Under the pieces are notes generated by a model, which saw only the letters and a list, made by a program, of their open reading frames with translations, was not told the DNA's origin and did not search any database. From Dromiciops gliroides (taxonomy: Eukaryota > Chordata > Mammalia > Microbiotheria > Microbiotheriidae), in assembly GCF_019393635.1 (NCBI RefSeq), contig NC_057867.1:69629492-69693491 (forward strand): a stretch of DNA of 64,000 nucleotides, in the 5' to 3' direction. Position numbers and translations under genes: made by a program. Shown one piece after another: positions 20,441 through 31,985 of this stretch. How positions within the stretch are numbered: the first letter of the stretch is position 1; the number at the start of each line of letters is the position of its first letter.

Positions 20441-21484
20441 ATGGTCTCACAGATGAGGTATACCAATTTAGGACCCTAAGGCAATTCACAGCAAGGTGTG
20501 TGTGTGTGCTCATGCGTGCAAACAACAATGGACAGTAAAAGAACAGGATATCAGACTAGCAGAAAAAAAAGACAAGTTTTGAAGAAGAAAACAAAGTTGT
20601 TGTGTGAGGGGTGTGTGCAAAACCTACTATCACTTCTTCATCTTGGCATAATTGGCGATCTGTAGATGTTGTGCTTATGTGTTTTACTGAAGAATCATAT
20701 TGTTTTTAAAGCCTCTAAAGGGAAGGGGCAAAGAACACTGAGCTAATATTTCCCATTTATCCAGAGTCGTATTGGATTCAAGCCTTAGCCCAGTTCCAGG
20801 CATGACAGGTGATGATGACGGTGATGACGCTTCACATTTGCATGAAGTTTTATGCTTTTCAAAGTGCTTGTGCACCAGAGGCTGCCAGGTGAAAAGGGAG
20901 AACTCGGCCACACCCGCCCATGGAAGTCATAGGGAGTGTTATAGGAAACTGACCCTCAGGTCAGAGCCTTAATACAAAAATCTTTCTGTGCTGGTGTTCC
21001 TGATAGCCTTCCCAGCATTCATGTGAAACACCCTTTCTCCATCTCCAACAAAAGCATTCTAAACCCTGAATGAGGTGTTTGAAGTACAGGCTTCCAATGG
21101 ACCAGGGCGCTCCCATTGCCACCGCCTGAGCCCTTGGTCCAGCCAGCTGGCCATGTGCTTTTGTGAGAAGAGAGTCCTTCAATAAGAATGGACAAAAAGG
21201 GATGCAATCAAGCCAGGAAGCCTCTCACTCACTGCCCCAGTGTCCCCAGAGAGAGGACTGGGCCACTGCTTTATGAACAGGCTGACGAAATGGGAATCCC
21301 CAGGTTCTGAGATCCACATTCCCTTAAGGAGGTCCTGTATTGTTCCCTTTTCAAAAGCTAATGTTGAATGGTCAGATTAGGTTAGCAGGAGAGGACTGCA
21401 TTTAAAGGATCTTTGAAGGTGTTTGCCACATCCTTTGTTTTCTCAAGAGCTTGAATGTGAAATGTAACCTTTCTCTCTAATGAA
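20441..21484. other. Unassigned DNA with a MIR/THER1 remnant
   Basis: About 20805-20885 (GATGATGACGGTGATGAC, TTTCAAAGTGCTTG) resembles the antisense 3' part of a THER1/MIR element. The remainder shows no recognised feature. Confidence 0.45.
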
Positions 21485-22480
21485 AGCTTCATGAATGCAA
21501 TTATCATCTCTATGCAGATGATTCTCAGATCTATTTATCCAGCCCTAACCTCTCTCCTGACCTCCAGTCTCACATCTCCAATTGCCTATTGGACATCTCA
21601 AACTGGACGTCTCCTAGACATCTTAAACTCATCATGTTCAAAAAAACTGAACTCATTATCTTCCCCCTCCCTCCCTCCCCCAGCCTCTCTCGCTTTCAAA
21701 CTTCCCTATTATTGTTGAGAGTACCAGCAGCCACCCAGGCTTCCAGCCTAGGTGTCATCTATTCCTCCCTCTCTTTCACCCTCACATCCAATTAGTTTCC
21801 AAGTCCTGTCAGTATTACATTCTTCACATTTCTTGTGTGTGCTCCCCCCCACACACACATACACACTGCCACTACCTTGGTGCAGGGCCACGTTGCCTTA
21901 TGCCTGGCCTATTGTGGTAAACTTTATGATTGCTTGCTCTGCTCCAGCCCACCCTCCACTCACCTGTCAAATTGATCTTCCTAAAGCACAGGTTTAATCA
22001 CATCGTCTGCTGTCAAATAAACTCCACTGGCTCCCAGTTACCACCAGGATCAAATATAAAATCCTCCCTTTGGATTTGAAAGCCTTTCATAACCTGGCCC
22101 CTTCTCACTTTTATAGTCTTTCTATGCCTGGCTCTCCTCTAGAACTCTGTGATCCAGCAATGCTGAGCTACTTGAACAAAAAACTCCATGTCCAGACTCC
22201 CCAAGATTTCACTGGCTAGCCCCCCCCCAACACACACACACAATGCCTCACCTGCCTCATAGCTCTGTGGCTTCTTTTACATCTCAGCTTAAGTCTCACC
22301 TTCTCTGTTCATTTTAGGACTTTCCTTGGAGATGATGTCCAATTTATGCTGTATATAGTTTGTACCTAGCTGTTTGCATGTGGTCTCCCCGATTATCTTT
22401 TGTCTTTGTATCCCTGGGTCTTAGCACAGTGCCTGTCACATAGTAGGTACTTAAGAAGTGCTTGTTCATTAGACTCATGG
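21485..22480 (+). pseudogene. L2 LINE, RT catalytic region to 3' end
   Basis: Encodes Y-A-D-D-S-Q-I-Y at 21511-21534 (catalytic box at 21511-21522), then the L2 downstream order: ACTGGACGTCTCCTAGACATC, TTGAGAGTACCAGCAG, GTGCAGGGCCACG, TCTTCCTAAAGCAC, CTGGCTCCCAGTTACC, and the tail TTAGCACAGTGCCTGTCACA. Frames are broken but it is one nearly contiguous kilobase. Internal CA-rich and C-rich runs at about 21844-21870 and 22222-22242. Confidence 0.9.
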
Positions 22481-22576
22481 ATGTAAATACTTGGATTTCG
22501 GAATCTCATCAAGAATTAGTTCTGAGCAATATGGCATAGTAGGAAGAGTTTGTCTCTGGAGTCCCCTCTGTTTTGT

Positions 22577-23325
22577 TAACTGGAAATTAAGGAAACAATC
22601 AATGTAGGAGAAATTAGGTCTTTAATCGGGGCAGAGGAACTAGAGCTCCAGGTATCGCAAAGCCAGAAGCTAGGAATACCCAAAGATGGGAACCGAGGAC
22701 AGGGTTTTTAGGGGGCAACAGAACAGAAGGGAACCAAAAGATTGCTCCAGAGTCCTGTACAACTACTTAATGTAAATGAACCTTTAACAAAAGAAACAAC
22801 AGAACTGCTCCTGAGTTAAGTATAGACTCTACTAACTCTAAATAGAAACCACTTAATGTAGGTGGACCCTTTTTACATAATAACATAAAGTCCAGTGAGT
22901 AAGGCAGGGATCATTTTGCTTGGGGGAAGGTCCATAAGTCAATCAAGAGTCTAGAATTGACAGAAGATTGGTTAGCCCCAGGCAATTCACCTGCCTGGGT
23001 AGGGGGGACTGGGTGGGGAATCAGTTCTAAGTAAATTTTGTAGTTATCAGTTTCAAGGTCTCTTTCTCACCTGTCTTTCCCACCCCCAACTCTACTGCAT
23101 TTTCCAGGCCCTCCTGTTGATTCCCCACTTGTCCATGGCCCCTCACTATAGCACTTCATCCAGGCTTGCCCTCCAAACAATTCCTTGGACATTGGATATT
23201 TTCCGTGATCAAAACTCAGCACCCTACTCCCATGTTTGATCCCTTCAAGGCCTTGATTCTTGTTACCTAATCTGAGAAACAAACTTGTGCTAATGATCTA
23301 ATGAGTTTCAAACAACAAAAGAAGC
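22577..23325 (-). mobile_element. Probable old LTR or ERV-derived block
   Basis: LTR-like but without certain ends. On the minus strand there is an ATTAAAGACC poly-A-like site near 22620 and a CTAAAAACCC TATA-like site near 22708. A U3-like region carries two related units starting ACTACTTAATGTAAATG (about 22762) and ACCACTTAATGTAGGTG (about 22847). Possible ends TGTTTTGTT and CAAACAACA; no target duplication found. Confidence 0.4.
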
Positions 23326-23654
23326 AGGGTATATTCTTGAAATTCTAGACTAGTGAGATTGATATTCATTCCTGGTGAAATTCTAGACTGATCAAAGGGA
23401 CATTTGGGGAGTACCTAGAAAGGGGAGTGGTGAGCATTTTACCCACATGAGCTCATCAAGGAGCAGTCATGCCAAAGTTACTGAATTTCTTTTCTTTTTC
23501 ATGGAATTTTACTGTTAACAAAAATAATCCAAATTACATGGATAAAACCTTATGAATTAGAAAAAATTGAGATATTAAATGTCAAGGGATTTATGTAAAA
23601 TTTTATGTGATGATACACTTGGTGAGTGTAAACAGGCTGTGACATGTCAGGCTA
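23326..23654. other. Unassigned AT-rich DNA
   Basis: GAAATTCTAGACT occurs twice (about 23338 and 23379). No other feature recognised. Confidence 0.4.
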
Positions 23655-23767
23655 TAAACATTTATTAATTGCTTGCTATATGTGAGGCACTGTACTAAGC
23701 ACTAAGGATACACAGATGGACAAAAGACAGTCACTGTTATCAAGGAACCCATAGTCTGTTGGGGGCT
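23655..23767 (-). mobile_element. L2 LINE 3' end
   Basis: AACATTTATTAATTGCTTGC, GAGGCACTGTACTAAGCAC and AAGGAACCCATAGTC form the antisense L2 3' end. Confidence 0.85.
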
Positions 23768-23796
23768 GATCCAGCAGAGGGGCTAAGAATGTTCCT

Positions 23797-24012
23797 TGTT
23801 AAGTTGTTTCCGTCCTGTTCTATTGGTGACACCATTTGGGGCTTTGTTGGTAAAGATACTGGAGTCATTTGCCATTTTCTTCTCCAGCTCATTTTACAGA
23901 TGAAGAAATCAGGGCAAACAGAGTGAAGTGACTTGCCTAGGATGACACAGCTAGTAAGTGTAGGAATCTGGGTTTGAATTCAGGTCCTCCTGACTCCATC
24001 CACTGTGCCCCC
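23797..24012 (-). mobile_element. CORE-SINE with RTE-like tail
   Basis: Tail (TGACACCATTTGGGG, AAGATACTGGAGTC), CORE (GAAGTGACTTGCCTAGG) and head (TCCATCCACTGTGCC) in reverse order. Confidence 0.88.
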
Positions 24013-24134
24013 TTCAATTTTAATCAAAAGAGAAAGCCATCTACTTCCCATTGAATGTTCCCTTAATCTCATTTGGGTTATTCATTAGCCTCTCTTGGTA
24101 CTTTCATGGTACAGGTTTCCAAATTAATTTAGGA

Positions 24135-24492
24135 AACAGTATAGTTGGAAGTGCCCTCTGGAGGACACTGAGACTGGGATTCAAATTTTGTATCTGGTGC
24201 TTATTAGCTTTGTGAGCTTAGGCAAAAATCACATCCCCTTAGAGCATTGTTTCATCATAGTAATACAGGATGCTCTGACTTCTATTTCCCTTCAAGGGGT
24301 GTTGTGAGGAAAGAACTCTAAAATGTGAGGATTAGAGGGCCTGGGTTTGAAACCCCAATCTCAGCCATTTGCAGGCTGTGTGACGGTGGCCAAGTCTCTT
24401 AAACTCTCTGATCTCAAGTTCCTCATAAGCGAAATGGGGGAGGGGGGTGTACTTGATGCCCAAGGCTCCCTTCAGGCTCTAATTCTCTGACT
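24135..24492 (+). mobile_element. Two successive MIR SINEs
   Basis: The first (about 24135-24310) has GGGATTCAAATTTTG and the AGGCAAAAATCACATCC core. The second (about 24318-24492) has GGGTTTGAAACCCC, GGCCAAGTCTCTTAA and the tail CTCCCTTCAGGCTCTAATTC. Both plus orientation. Confidence 0.8.
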
Positions 24493-24889
24493 CTTTTTAG
24501 GCAAGATTTTGTTCCTCATCTCCATAGTAGCACTAGGGTTTCTCAGGAAACAAAGAGATTTGTGCTTTTTTCTTGGGGCTGATAGTAATTGTCGAAATAG
24601 ATACTTAATACAAAGGTGCCTTTTTGGTCTTGTGGACCCTTTAAGCAACCTGGTAAAGCCCTGGACCTCTTCCCAGAATATTTTTAAATGCACAAAATGA
24701 AATGCATAGAATGACAAAAGAAACAGATTCTGTTAAAATGCTTATCAGGATACTTTAAAAACATTCTTGGATCACTGTTCCTGTTCTTGAGTCAACTTGA
24801 AAGAGATAATTTTGAGGAAAAAGGAGTCCCCTCCCCCCTTAATAGACAAATGTATTTGCTGCTCTCCAAAATCACTTGAATACAGACAT
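24493..24889. other. Unassigned DNA
   Basis: Short overlapping open frames on both strands have no recognisable domain. No repeat recognised. Confidence 0.4.
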
Positions 24890-25610
24890 CCCAAAGTGAC
24901 AGGAGCAAAGGAGCCTTTTCTACTTCTGGAGGTATTAATTTCCTTGTCCTGAAGATGAGAGGGTTGAACCAGATTGTTAAGGGCCCCTGTGGTACCCCAG
25001 AAGTTTTCTGGGGGGTAAATCAAAGAATCTTCTCCTTGAGAAACCAAACCAAAGGACAGACACACCTAAAGAGGATCAGGACTGAGTTAGCTCCAGGACC
25101 ACTACCCTTTATTCCAGTCTCCCTCATCCCTGGGGAGATAAGATTAGATGAGCCTGCTGCCTTTGATGGGGAGAGAGATGGCTTGAGAGAACTGGAGCTG
25201 CTCCTCACCCAACTTTCCCCAGCCACTACCAGTGGGGGATGGTCCTTCCCCAATAAGGGGCCTTTCCACAGTCAGATGATCACTCCCATCAGTCTTCTAT
25301 AAAAGGATTTCCCTGTCTCCTGCTCAGGGAGATAGGTATCTCAGAGAGTCATTCCTCTGTGCCATGCCTTCTCTCCATGAGAAGTCCAAAGACCTCTCTT
25401 GGTTTCCTTTCCCTAGCACCTAAATAAATTCGTATTTTATTCTCATTGGAATTAGTGTGCAAGAGGGTGTAATTCTTTAAAGAGGAATTCCTAAGAATGC
25501 CTATCCCAAACACCCACCAATTTTTCCCATAACAAGATGATCAAAAGGGTTCCCTTTCCAGCTTGGAAATTCTAAGACTCAGATACTTTCACCTTAACTA
25601 ATTAGGCTGG
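24890..25610 (+). mobile_element. MIR SINE split by an LTR
   Basis: Left part ends GAAGATGAGAGGGTTGAACCAG; the right part resumes GATCAAAAGGGTTCCCTTTCC and AAATTCTAAGACTC. Together they read as the usual MIR 3' portion around the LTR at 24975-25534. Confidence 0.75.
24975..25534 (+). mobile_element. Solo LTR, family A, inside MIR
   Basis: Begins TGTTAAGGG and ends CCCATAACA, with 4-bp duplication AGAT (24971-24974 and 25535-25538) confirmed by the MIR host sequence. Hairpin CCCCAGAA-GTT-TTCTGGGG at 24995-25013, TATAAAA at 25298-25304 and AATAAA at 25423-25428. Inverted relative to the related LTR at 19008-19524, and similar to it along the whole length by eye. No internal genes. Confidence 0.92.
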
Positions 25611-27389
25611 TCCTATGGCAAAATATTTTATTCTTCTAACTGATCTTGGCCATTCCTCAGGTAAACATGGATGGATAGATGACCCTAAACTCATTCGTGT
25701 TACTACAGAAATTAAGCCCTTGCCCTGCTGATTGGCTGCAGACCTTTATGTTGGTGAATAGCAGTATATTTGGAGATGGTAGAACAGGTTTGAAAGATTA
25801 TTTTATGAATTCTTTAAATATGGCAGAGACAGGGGAGGAATATGTGGGATTGGGCACGAGAACATGAGACAATCTCGAAGAAGCTGTTTATAGTTGATCA
25901 TTCTTGAGTTCTGAGACACTCTCTAGTCCCGCGACTGGCTATTCTTTCCTTCTATTCCATGGTTTAAGTCAAACAAATAGAAGGCGTTTGGGGTCTCTTC
26001 ATCACAGTTGACCGTGTTAAGAAACTCTGTAAAAAGAAACACCTTAACTGCCGATGTTTCAAGAGCTGTTCTGAAGGACTGCTGATCCTGCACAGATACT
26101 TCCCATGAAACATTGGAACTAAATGGTCAGAAACAATAAGGAAAATTCTGCTACAAAGAAGTGAGAGTGATTCATAAAGGCAAAGATCTCAGCTTTAAAC
26201 AGATGATACAGAATTGGGACAGCTCCCTACTCAACTACATGGGGACCTCTATTCATTGCAGGGAGGGAGGAATGACAGTAATGGAGAACTATAACTGTAG
26301 CAAAAGTACATAGGAAGATATGTCATCCAAGGGGGTGGTATGATGACAAAAGAAAAGGAGCTGGTCAGGTGGAAGAGACGGATACCTGGTGGACAGCACT
26401 GCGTGTGTTCCACTGGTATCCTCTCAATAGCCAGAAAAGAGTAAGGCCCCCAGCTCCTTGAGTGGGCTTCCCACCCCAGCACTCTTGTAGGAGGGCGTGG
26501 GTTAGAACCATACAGGGTGGATGGGCATGGTTGGGCTATGAGACGAATCCTCAGAAGGAAAGTCTCCATCTCTGAGGTTACAAATCCATTGAAGTATTAA
26601 GGTGGGGGAAGGGTGTTGAGAATTTAACAAGCTGGAGGCAAATTGATGAACAAAGGTCACAAGCTAAGAAAATGTTTTTGTTCTGTCTCCTTCACGATTT
26701 GTCTGAACTTTTGCTGCCTCTTCTGTCTGCCCATGCCTTTTGTGTGAACCTGTTTCTCTTCCTTTTTCCATGGCAGTGTCTCCTACTTTGTGTGGTGTAT
26801 TCTCACTCCTCTCCTCTTCCTCCTTTCTTCCCCTCCTCCCCATCCTCCTTTTCCTTTTCTTTTGCCTTTTCCTCCTCCCTTTTTCTCTCTCTCCCTCTCA
26901 TATTTACTTTCTCTGTTTCACATTTTTTGTCTGCCTCCCACTTGTTCTTAAAAAGGCATGTTCACCCTAGTTCTGTGTTTGCCTCTGTCTCTCTGTTGCC
27001 TTCTCTACATTCGTGAGCATCTCTTCTCTCTGTCTCTTTCTCCATCTCAGAGTTGTAGCCACTGTGGATATTCTCCTGCTTTTGTTGGTGACAGTCAACT
27101 CACATAGGTCCCCCTCTCCCCCATATTTCCTTGTCTGGTTCATATTCATCATGCTTATGGCACAATACTGTTCTAGGAAGTCAATATGCCATTTGCCAAT
27201 TGCTGGACATATGGTTTGTTTCCTTTTGTTCAATTTTGTAACTAAGGATTGGGCCAGTGCATGATGAGTGTAATGGGGGACTGGCAAAGGAGCCTGGGTC
27301 TTAGGAGTGAGTGCAGAGTGCACAGCAGACTTTGGAGAAGCTGGGCACCTTCTCTAACTGGCTTCAGTCTTTTAAGCACATTAACCAGT
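25611..27389. other. Unassigned DNA with a polypyrimidine tract
   Basis: No interspersed repeat recognised. 25900-26200 is repeat-free with several CpGs. 26640-27060 is strongly pyrimidine-biased. Confidence 0.45.
26806..26899. repeat. Polypyrimidine tract
   Basis: 94 bases with only two purines (A at 26842, G at 26864), composed of CTCC, TTCC and TCTC units. Such tracts can form triplex (H-DNA) structures. Confidence 0.85.
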
Positions 27390-27628
27390 TAGGAGGCATG
27401 GTGGATAGACTGCTAGACCTAGAGTCAAGAAGGCTTCAGTTCCATTTCAGCCTCAGACACTTACTGTGTTACCCTTAACAAGTATGCCTCATTTTCTTAT
27501 TTTAAAAATGAGGGTGATAATAGCATTTACCTTCCAGAGTTATAAGAATAAAATGAGATATTTGTAAAGCCCTTCCCTTACCTTAAAGTACTATATGAAT
27601 AATCATTTTTATTATCATTATGACAGTG
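27390..27628 (+). mobile_element. tRNA-headed THER1/MIR-type SINE
   Basis: Head GGAGGCATGGTGGATAGAC, CAGCCTCAGACACTTAC core and a MIR-type tail (ATGAGATATTTGTAAAGC, then ATTATTATC). Confidence 0.82.
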
Positions 27629-28044
27629 AAGAATAGCCCCTCGGAATGGCTGTCTAGCCAGAAATGGTGCTACATTCAAAAGGCATTAATTGTCCAGAAC
27701 CTGTCCCTTCCCTTTGACTTCTTCCTGCTTGGCAGAATACTAGGGATAGAAGAGAGGTGATGCTGTGAGAAGCCTTGGGCCTTCCTGTCTCAGAATAACA
27801 CAAGGCCTGTGAATGGATCTCTGCTCTTTGCCTCAACATTTGCTCCGTTGGTTTGGGGGAAGGATATCGGAGACTCTGACCTTTTGAATTTTTAAAGGTC
27901 TGCAGAGTAAGACACCGGGGCATCCAGAAATCATAGGCTAATTACTGGCATATAGCACACCAGAATGGGGACTCAGGCCAATAGAATTAGAGAAGAGATA
28001 CCCTAACCCCTTGGGGCAGTGCCCCTGGAATCCTGAGGGGGAGA
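27629..28044. other. Unassigned DNA
   Basis: No repeat, RNA gene or domain-bearing frame recognised. Confidence 0.4.
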
Positions 28045-28262
28045 TAATAGCTTAAGATTTACAAAGTGCCTTAAAATATGAACTTGTTTTATCCTCACAA
28101 CAACCCTGGTAAGTAGATTCTATTATTATCCCCATTTTACAGATAAGGAAACTGAGGCAAATAGAGGTACAGTGACTTGCCCAAGTTCACAAAGCTATTA
28201 AATGTCTGAGGCTAGTTTTGACTTCTTCCTGACTCTCTAACCACTGAACCACCCAGCTACTC
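28045..28262 (-). mobile_element. THER1/MIR-type SINE
   Basis: Antisense order: TTTACAAAGTGCC, CTCACAACAACCCTGG, CCATTTTACAGATAAGG, GTGACTTGCCCAAG and the head remnant CCACCCAGCTAC. Confidence 0.88.
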
Positions 28263-28590
28263 TGAAGGAGCAAGGCCAAAATGTTCCTTACGTACATGGG
28301 TTCATCTGGAAGAAAATTCGGCACTTTTCCTTTGTGGGGACCCTGGAGAGAATCTGAAGCTGGGACTTTGCTTATTGGATAGTCTTGTTTGTGAGATATT
28401 AGAAGAATTCTCAACTTTTCTTTCTCTATTTTAGACTGCAATTGTACAGTTGTTTTTCTAGTGTGGATTTCCCTTGTCAATCACTTCCTTTGGGAATGAT
28501 TTTGTTAGGCTGCTGAATTTGTTGAATGTTGAAGTACTACTCCTCATGGTATTTTCGAATAGGTATTAGTATTGCTATTGAGGCCAATGG

Positions 28591-28837
28591 GCAGCTAGGT
28601 GGCACTGCAGTGGATAGAGCATTGGACTTGGAATCAAGAAGACTCATTTTCCTGGGTTGAAATCAGTCTCAGACACTTACTAGCTGTGTGACCTTGGGCA
28701 AGTCATTTAACCCTGTTTGCCTTAGTTTCCTTGTCTGTAAAATGAGCTGGAGAAGGAAATGGCCAGGATCTTTGCAAAGAAAATCCCAAATGGGATCACA
28801 CAGAGTCAGACACCACTGAAACAACTCAGCAACAACA
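28591..28837 (+). mobile_element. CORE-SINE with RTE-like tail
   Basis: Full-length copy from GCAGCTAGGTGGCAC to CAGACACCACTGAAAC and CAACAAC. Flanked by ATTGAGGCCAATGG (28577-28590) and ATTGAGGCAAATGG (28838-28851), a 14-bp duplication with one change. Confidence 0.93.
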
Positions 28838-28851
28838 ATTGAGGCAAATGG

Positions 28852-29794
28852 GAGCAACATGGCCTCTATATCACTGAAATGCTGGTAACAACTGGCGAAA
28901 TGGTCATATTTTTCTTTCTTAATTTAAACAGACCTAGAATTTTGGCCTAACTGTGAAATCCTCATGTTCAGTAAATCCATAGGCAAAGGTTTGCCCGCTT
29001 GCTTAGAAATATCATGTAGCCAGCCCTTCATGCTTAATCCCTTTTCTTGGGACACTTATTCCTTTTCAGTGTTCGTATGACCTTGATTCTTATTTCCACT
29101 GAGTGGGCCACTTGTACTGTTTTGGGTTTGTTTGGAGTTCTAGTAGGAGTGCTCTTGCACTCCTGCTAGATGCAGGGATCCACTGGGCAAAATGTAGGGT
29201 GCTCTTCTGAATAAGTACAAGGGGGAAATTGCCTGAGTTTCTAAGTGTTTTGCCTATGGTACAGACAGACACTCCTAGAGAAAGGTTGGTACATCCTGTA
29301 TATAAAGAAAAACTTTCAACATTTTGCCAGATCCCATTTGGATGACCTAATGCGCCGAAAGAATTGTGGGAGAATTTTTACTCAGGAGAGTTTGATTTCT
29401 TGCATGAGGGCTAAGGAATGACTTGCAATCAACCTTAGGTCCCAAATCTTTGTGGGGAGAGTCCTGTGTGCTCTGGATTGCTGTGGGAACTTAGCTTTCC
29501 TACTAAAATAGGAAATTTGATTTTATTTCCTTTTATCACTTGGTGATGAAACATCTCCCTGAGTATGGGTCCAGAGCAGAGGGGAGTCCCCTAGTGGAAA
29601 AATGAGAAGAATAAACAGCCCAGGCCTATCCCTCACTCCAGGACCTAGACCATGGAATGAAGCAAAGCCAGTTTGATCTCTCACCTCAGGCTGGTGGGGT
29701 GATTTCCAGTTAATCCCAGGACTGATGTCCAATCAGGAAGAGCTCTGTGTGAGGAGGGAAGTTCCATAGAGACCTGGTTTCTTTCTGAGATAGG
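28852..29794. other. Unassigned DNA
   Basis: No repeat or coding frame recognised. TGCACTCCTGCTAG-type short local repeats near 29135-29170 only. Confidence 0.4.
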
Positions 29795-29900
29795 AAGCTG
29801 ATTTGTATCTTATAGATGAGAGTAGACTGAAACTCAGAGAGGCTCAGAGTATCTTGCTCAGTGTTGTCCAGCTGGTGTGTAAGTGGCATCCTTTAAACCC
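29795..29900 (-). mobile_element. MIR SINE remnant
   Basis: TTATAGATGAGAGTAGACTG and CTCAGAGAGGCTCAGAG, then GTCCAGCTGGTGTGTAAG, in antisense MIR order. Confidence 0.7.
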
Positions 29901-29924
29901 CTGCTCTGCTCAGTCTAGAAGCAC

Positions 29925-30005
29925 TCTTTCCATGTAGGTTCCTTGAGAGTAAGGATTGTTTCATATATTGTACTTGCATCCACAGTGCATGGCACATAGT
30001 AGACT
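29925..30005 (+). mobile_element. L2 LINE 3' tail, target of an L1 insertion
   Basis: GGTTCCTTGAGAGTAAGG and GTGCATGGCACATAGTAGAC are the standard L2 3' end. The tail is cut by the L1 at 30006-32030; its last bases are repeated after the L1 at 32031-32042. Confidence 0.85.
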
Positions 30006-30547
30006 CTTTTTTTAAAAGTATTTTATTTTTTTCCCATTACATGTAAAGATAGTTCTCAACTTTTGTTTATACAAGCTTTCCAATTTCAGATTTTTCTCCT
30101 TCCTTCCCCTCCCTCCCCCTCCCCTATACAGCAGGTAATCTGATATAGGTTATATATATATAATATACATATATATATATACACACACATACACATAATA
30201 ACATTAAATATATTTCTGCATTAGTCATGTTATAAGAGAAAAATCAGAGCAATGACGAAAAACCTAAAAATAGAAAAACATCAGCACCAAAAACAAAAGA
30301 AATAGTATGGTTCATTCAGCATCTATACTCCACAATTCTTTTTTTTCCCCTGGATTTGGAGATCCTCTTCTATCATGAGTTCCCTGGAACTCTTCTGTAC
30401 CATTGTATTGGTGAGAAGAATATAGTCCATCACAGTAGATCAACACTCAATGTTGATGATACTGTGTACAATGTTCTTCTGGTTCTGCTCATCTCACTCA
30501 TCATCAGCCCACGCAAGACCCTCCAGGTTTCTCTGAACTCCTTCTGC

Positions 30548-31147
30548 TCATCGTTTCTTACAGCACAATAGTATTCCATTGTATTCATATACTACAACTT
30601 GTCCAGTCATTCCCCAATGGATGGGCATCCCCTCAACTTCCAATTCCTTGCCACCACATAAAGAGCAGCTATAAATATTTTTTGTACATGTGGGTCCCTT
30701 TCCCCTTTCCATTATTTCTTTGGGCAAAAGACCCAACGATGGTATTGCTGGGTCAAAGGGTATGCATAGCTTTATCGCTCTTTGGGCATAATTCCAAATT
30801 GCTCTCCAGAATGGTTGGATCAGTTCACAGCTCCACCAACAATGCATTAGTGTTCCCATTTTCCCACAGCTTCTCCAACATTTATTATTTTCCTTTTTTG
30901 TCATTTTAGCCAATCTGATAGGTGTCAGGTGGTACCTCAGAGTTGTTTTAATTTGAATCTTTCTAATCATTAGAGATTTAGAGCATTTTTTCATATGGGA
31001 ATAGATAGCTTTGGTTTCTTCATCAGAAAACTGCCTGTTCGTATCCTTTGACCATTTCTCAATTGGGGAATGACTTGGATTCTTATAAATTTGATTTAGT
31101 TCCCTATATATTTTAGAGATGGGGCCTTTATCAAAAGTACTGGCCAT
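30548..31147 (-). pseudogene. L1 ORF2 C-terminal fragment (199 aa)
   Basis: Open frame for the last part of ORF2p, the L1 endonuclease/reverse-transcriptase protein. It keeps the cysteine-histidine motif C-X3-C-X7-H-X4-C (CWRSC...MHCWWSC) and the FDPAIPSLGLLPKE block conserved in L1. The first residues depend on a local start codon, so the frame is a remnant. Compared with the 58.6-60.9 kb copy, frames differ near the 3' end (ENKE/KAPT region). Confidence 0.9.
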
Positions 31148-31458
31148 AAAAATTGTTTCCCAGCTTTCTGCCTCCCTTCTAATTTTGGATGCATTGCTTC
31201 TGTTTGTAAAAATTTTTTTTTAAATTTAATGTAATCAAAATCATCCATTTTGCATTTTATAATATACTCTATCTCTTGTTTGGGCATAAACTGTTCTCCT
31301 TTCCAGAGATCTGATAGGTATACTATTCCTTTCTCTCCTAATTTATCTATGGTATCACCTCTTATGTCTAAATCATGTATCCATTTTGACCTTATTTGAG
31401 TATAAGGTGTAAGATGTTGGTCTATGCCTAATTTCTGCCATACTATCTTCCAGTTTTC

Positions 31459-31985
31459 CTAGCAGTTTTTGTCAAATACTGAGTTCCTATCCCAGAAGCT
31501 GGAGTCTTTGGGTTTATCAAACACTACATTACTAGTGTCATTTACTACTGCGTTTCCTGTGCCTAGCCTATTCCATTGATCCTCTACTCTATTTCTTAGC
31601 CAGTACCAGATAGTTTTGATGACTGCCACTTTATAGTAAAGCTCCAGGTTTGGTACTGCTAACCCACCTTCCTGTGAATTTTTTTCATTATTTCTCTGCA
31701 TATTCTTGATTTTTTGTTTTTCCAGATGACTTTTGTTATTATTTTTTCTAGCTCTGTAAAATAATTTTTAGATAGTCTGATTGGTATGGCACTGAATAAG
31801 TAAATTAATTTAGGTAGTATTGTCATTTTTACTATATTAGCTCTGCCTATCCATGAGCAATTGATAACTTTCCAATTATTTAGATCTGATTTGATTTGTG
31901 TGAAGAGTGTTTGGTAGTTGTGTTCATAGAGTTCCTGGGTTTGTCTTGGCAAGTAGACTCCCAAGTATTTTATATTATCTACCAT
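31459..31985 (-). pseudogene. L1 ORF2 post-RT fragments, frameshifted
   Basis: Two overlapping open frames (31659-31985 and 31459-31701) cover [39 protein letters not shown] and NLELYYKVAVIKTIWYW, all standard L1 ORF2 segments downstream of the catalytic box. A run-length change in a T tract near 31679-31686 breaks the frame. No catalytic box is included because of the 5' truncation. Confidence 0.9.

Noticed and set aside
19008..25534. A single provirus bounded by two LTRs
   Set aside because: The two family A LTRs are inverted relative to each other, have different target duplications, and the interval holds CR1, LTR B, L2, SINE and MIR rather than viral genes.
26672..27016. 114-residue leucine/phenylalanine/serine-rich frame as a membrane protein
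   Set aside because: The composition comes from the polypyrimidine tract; low complexity and no conserved topology.
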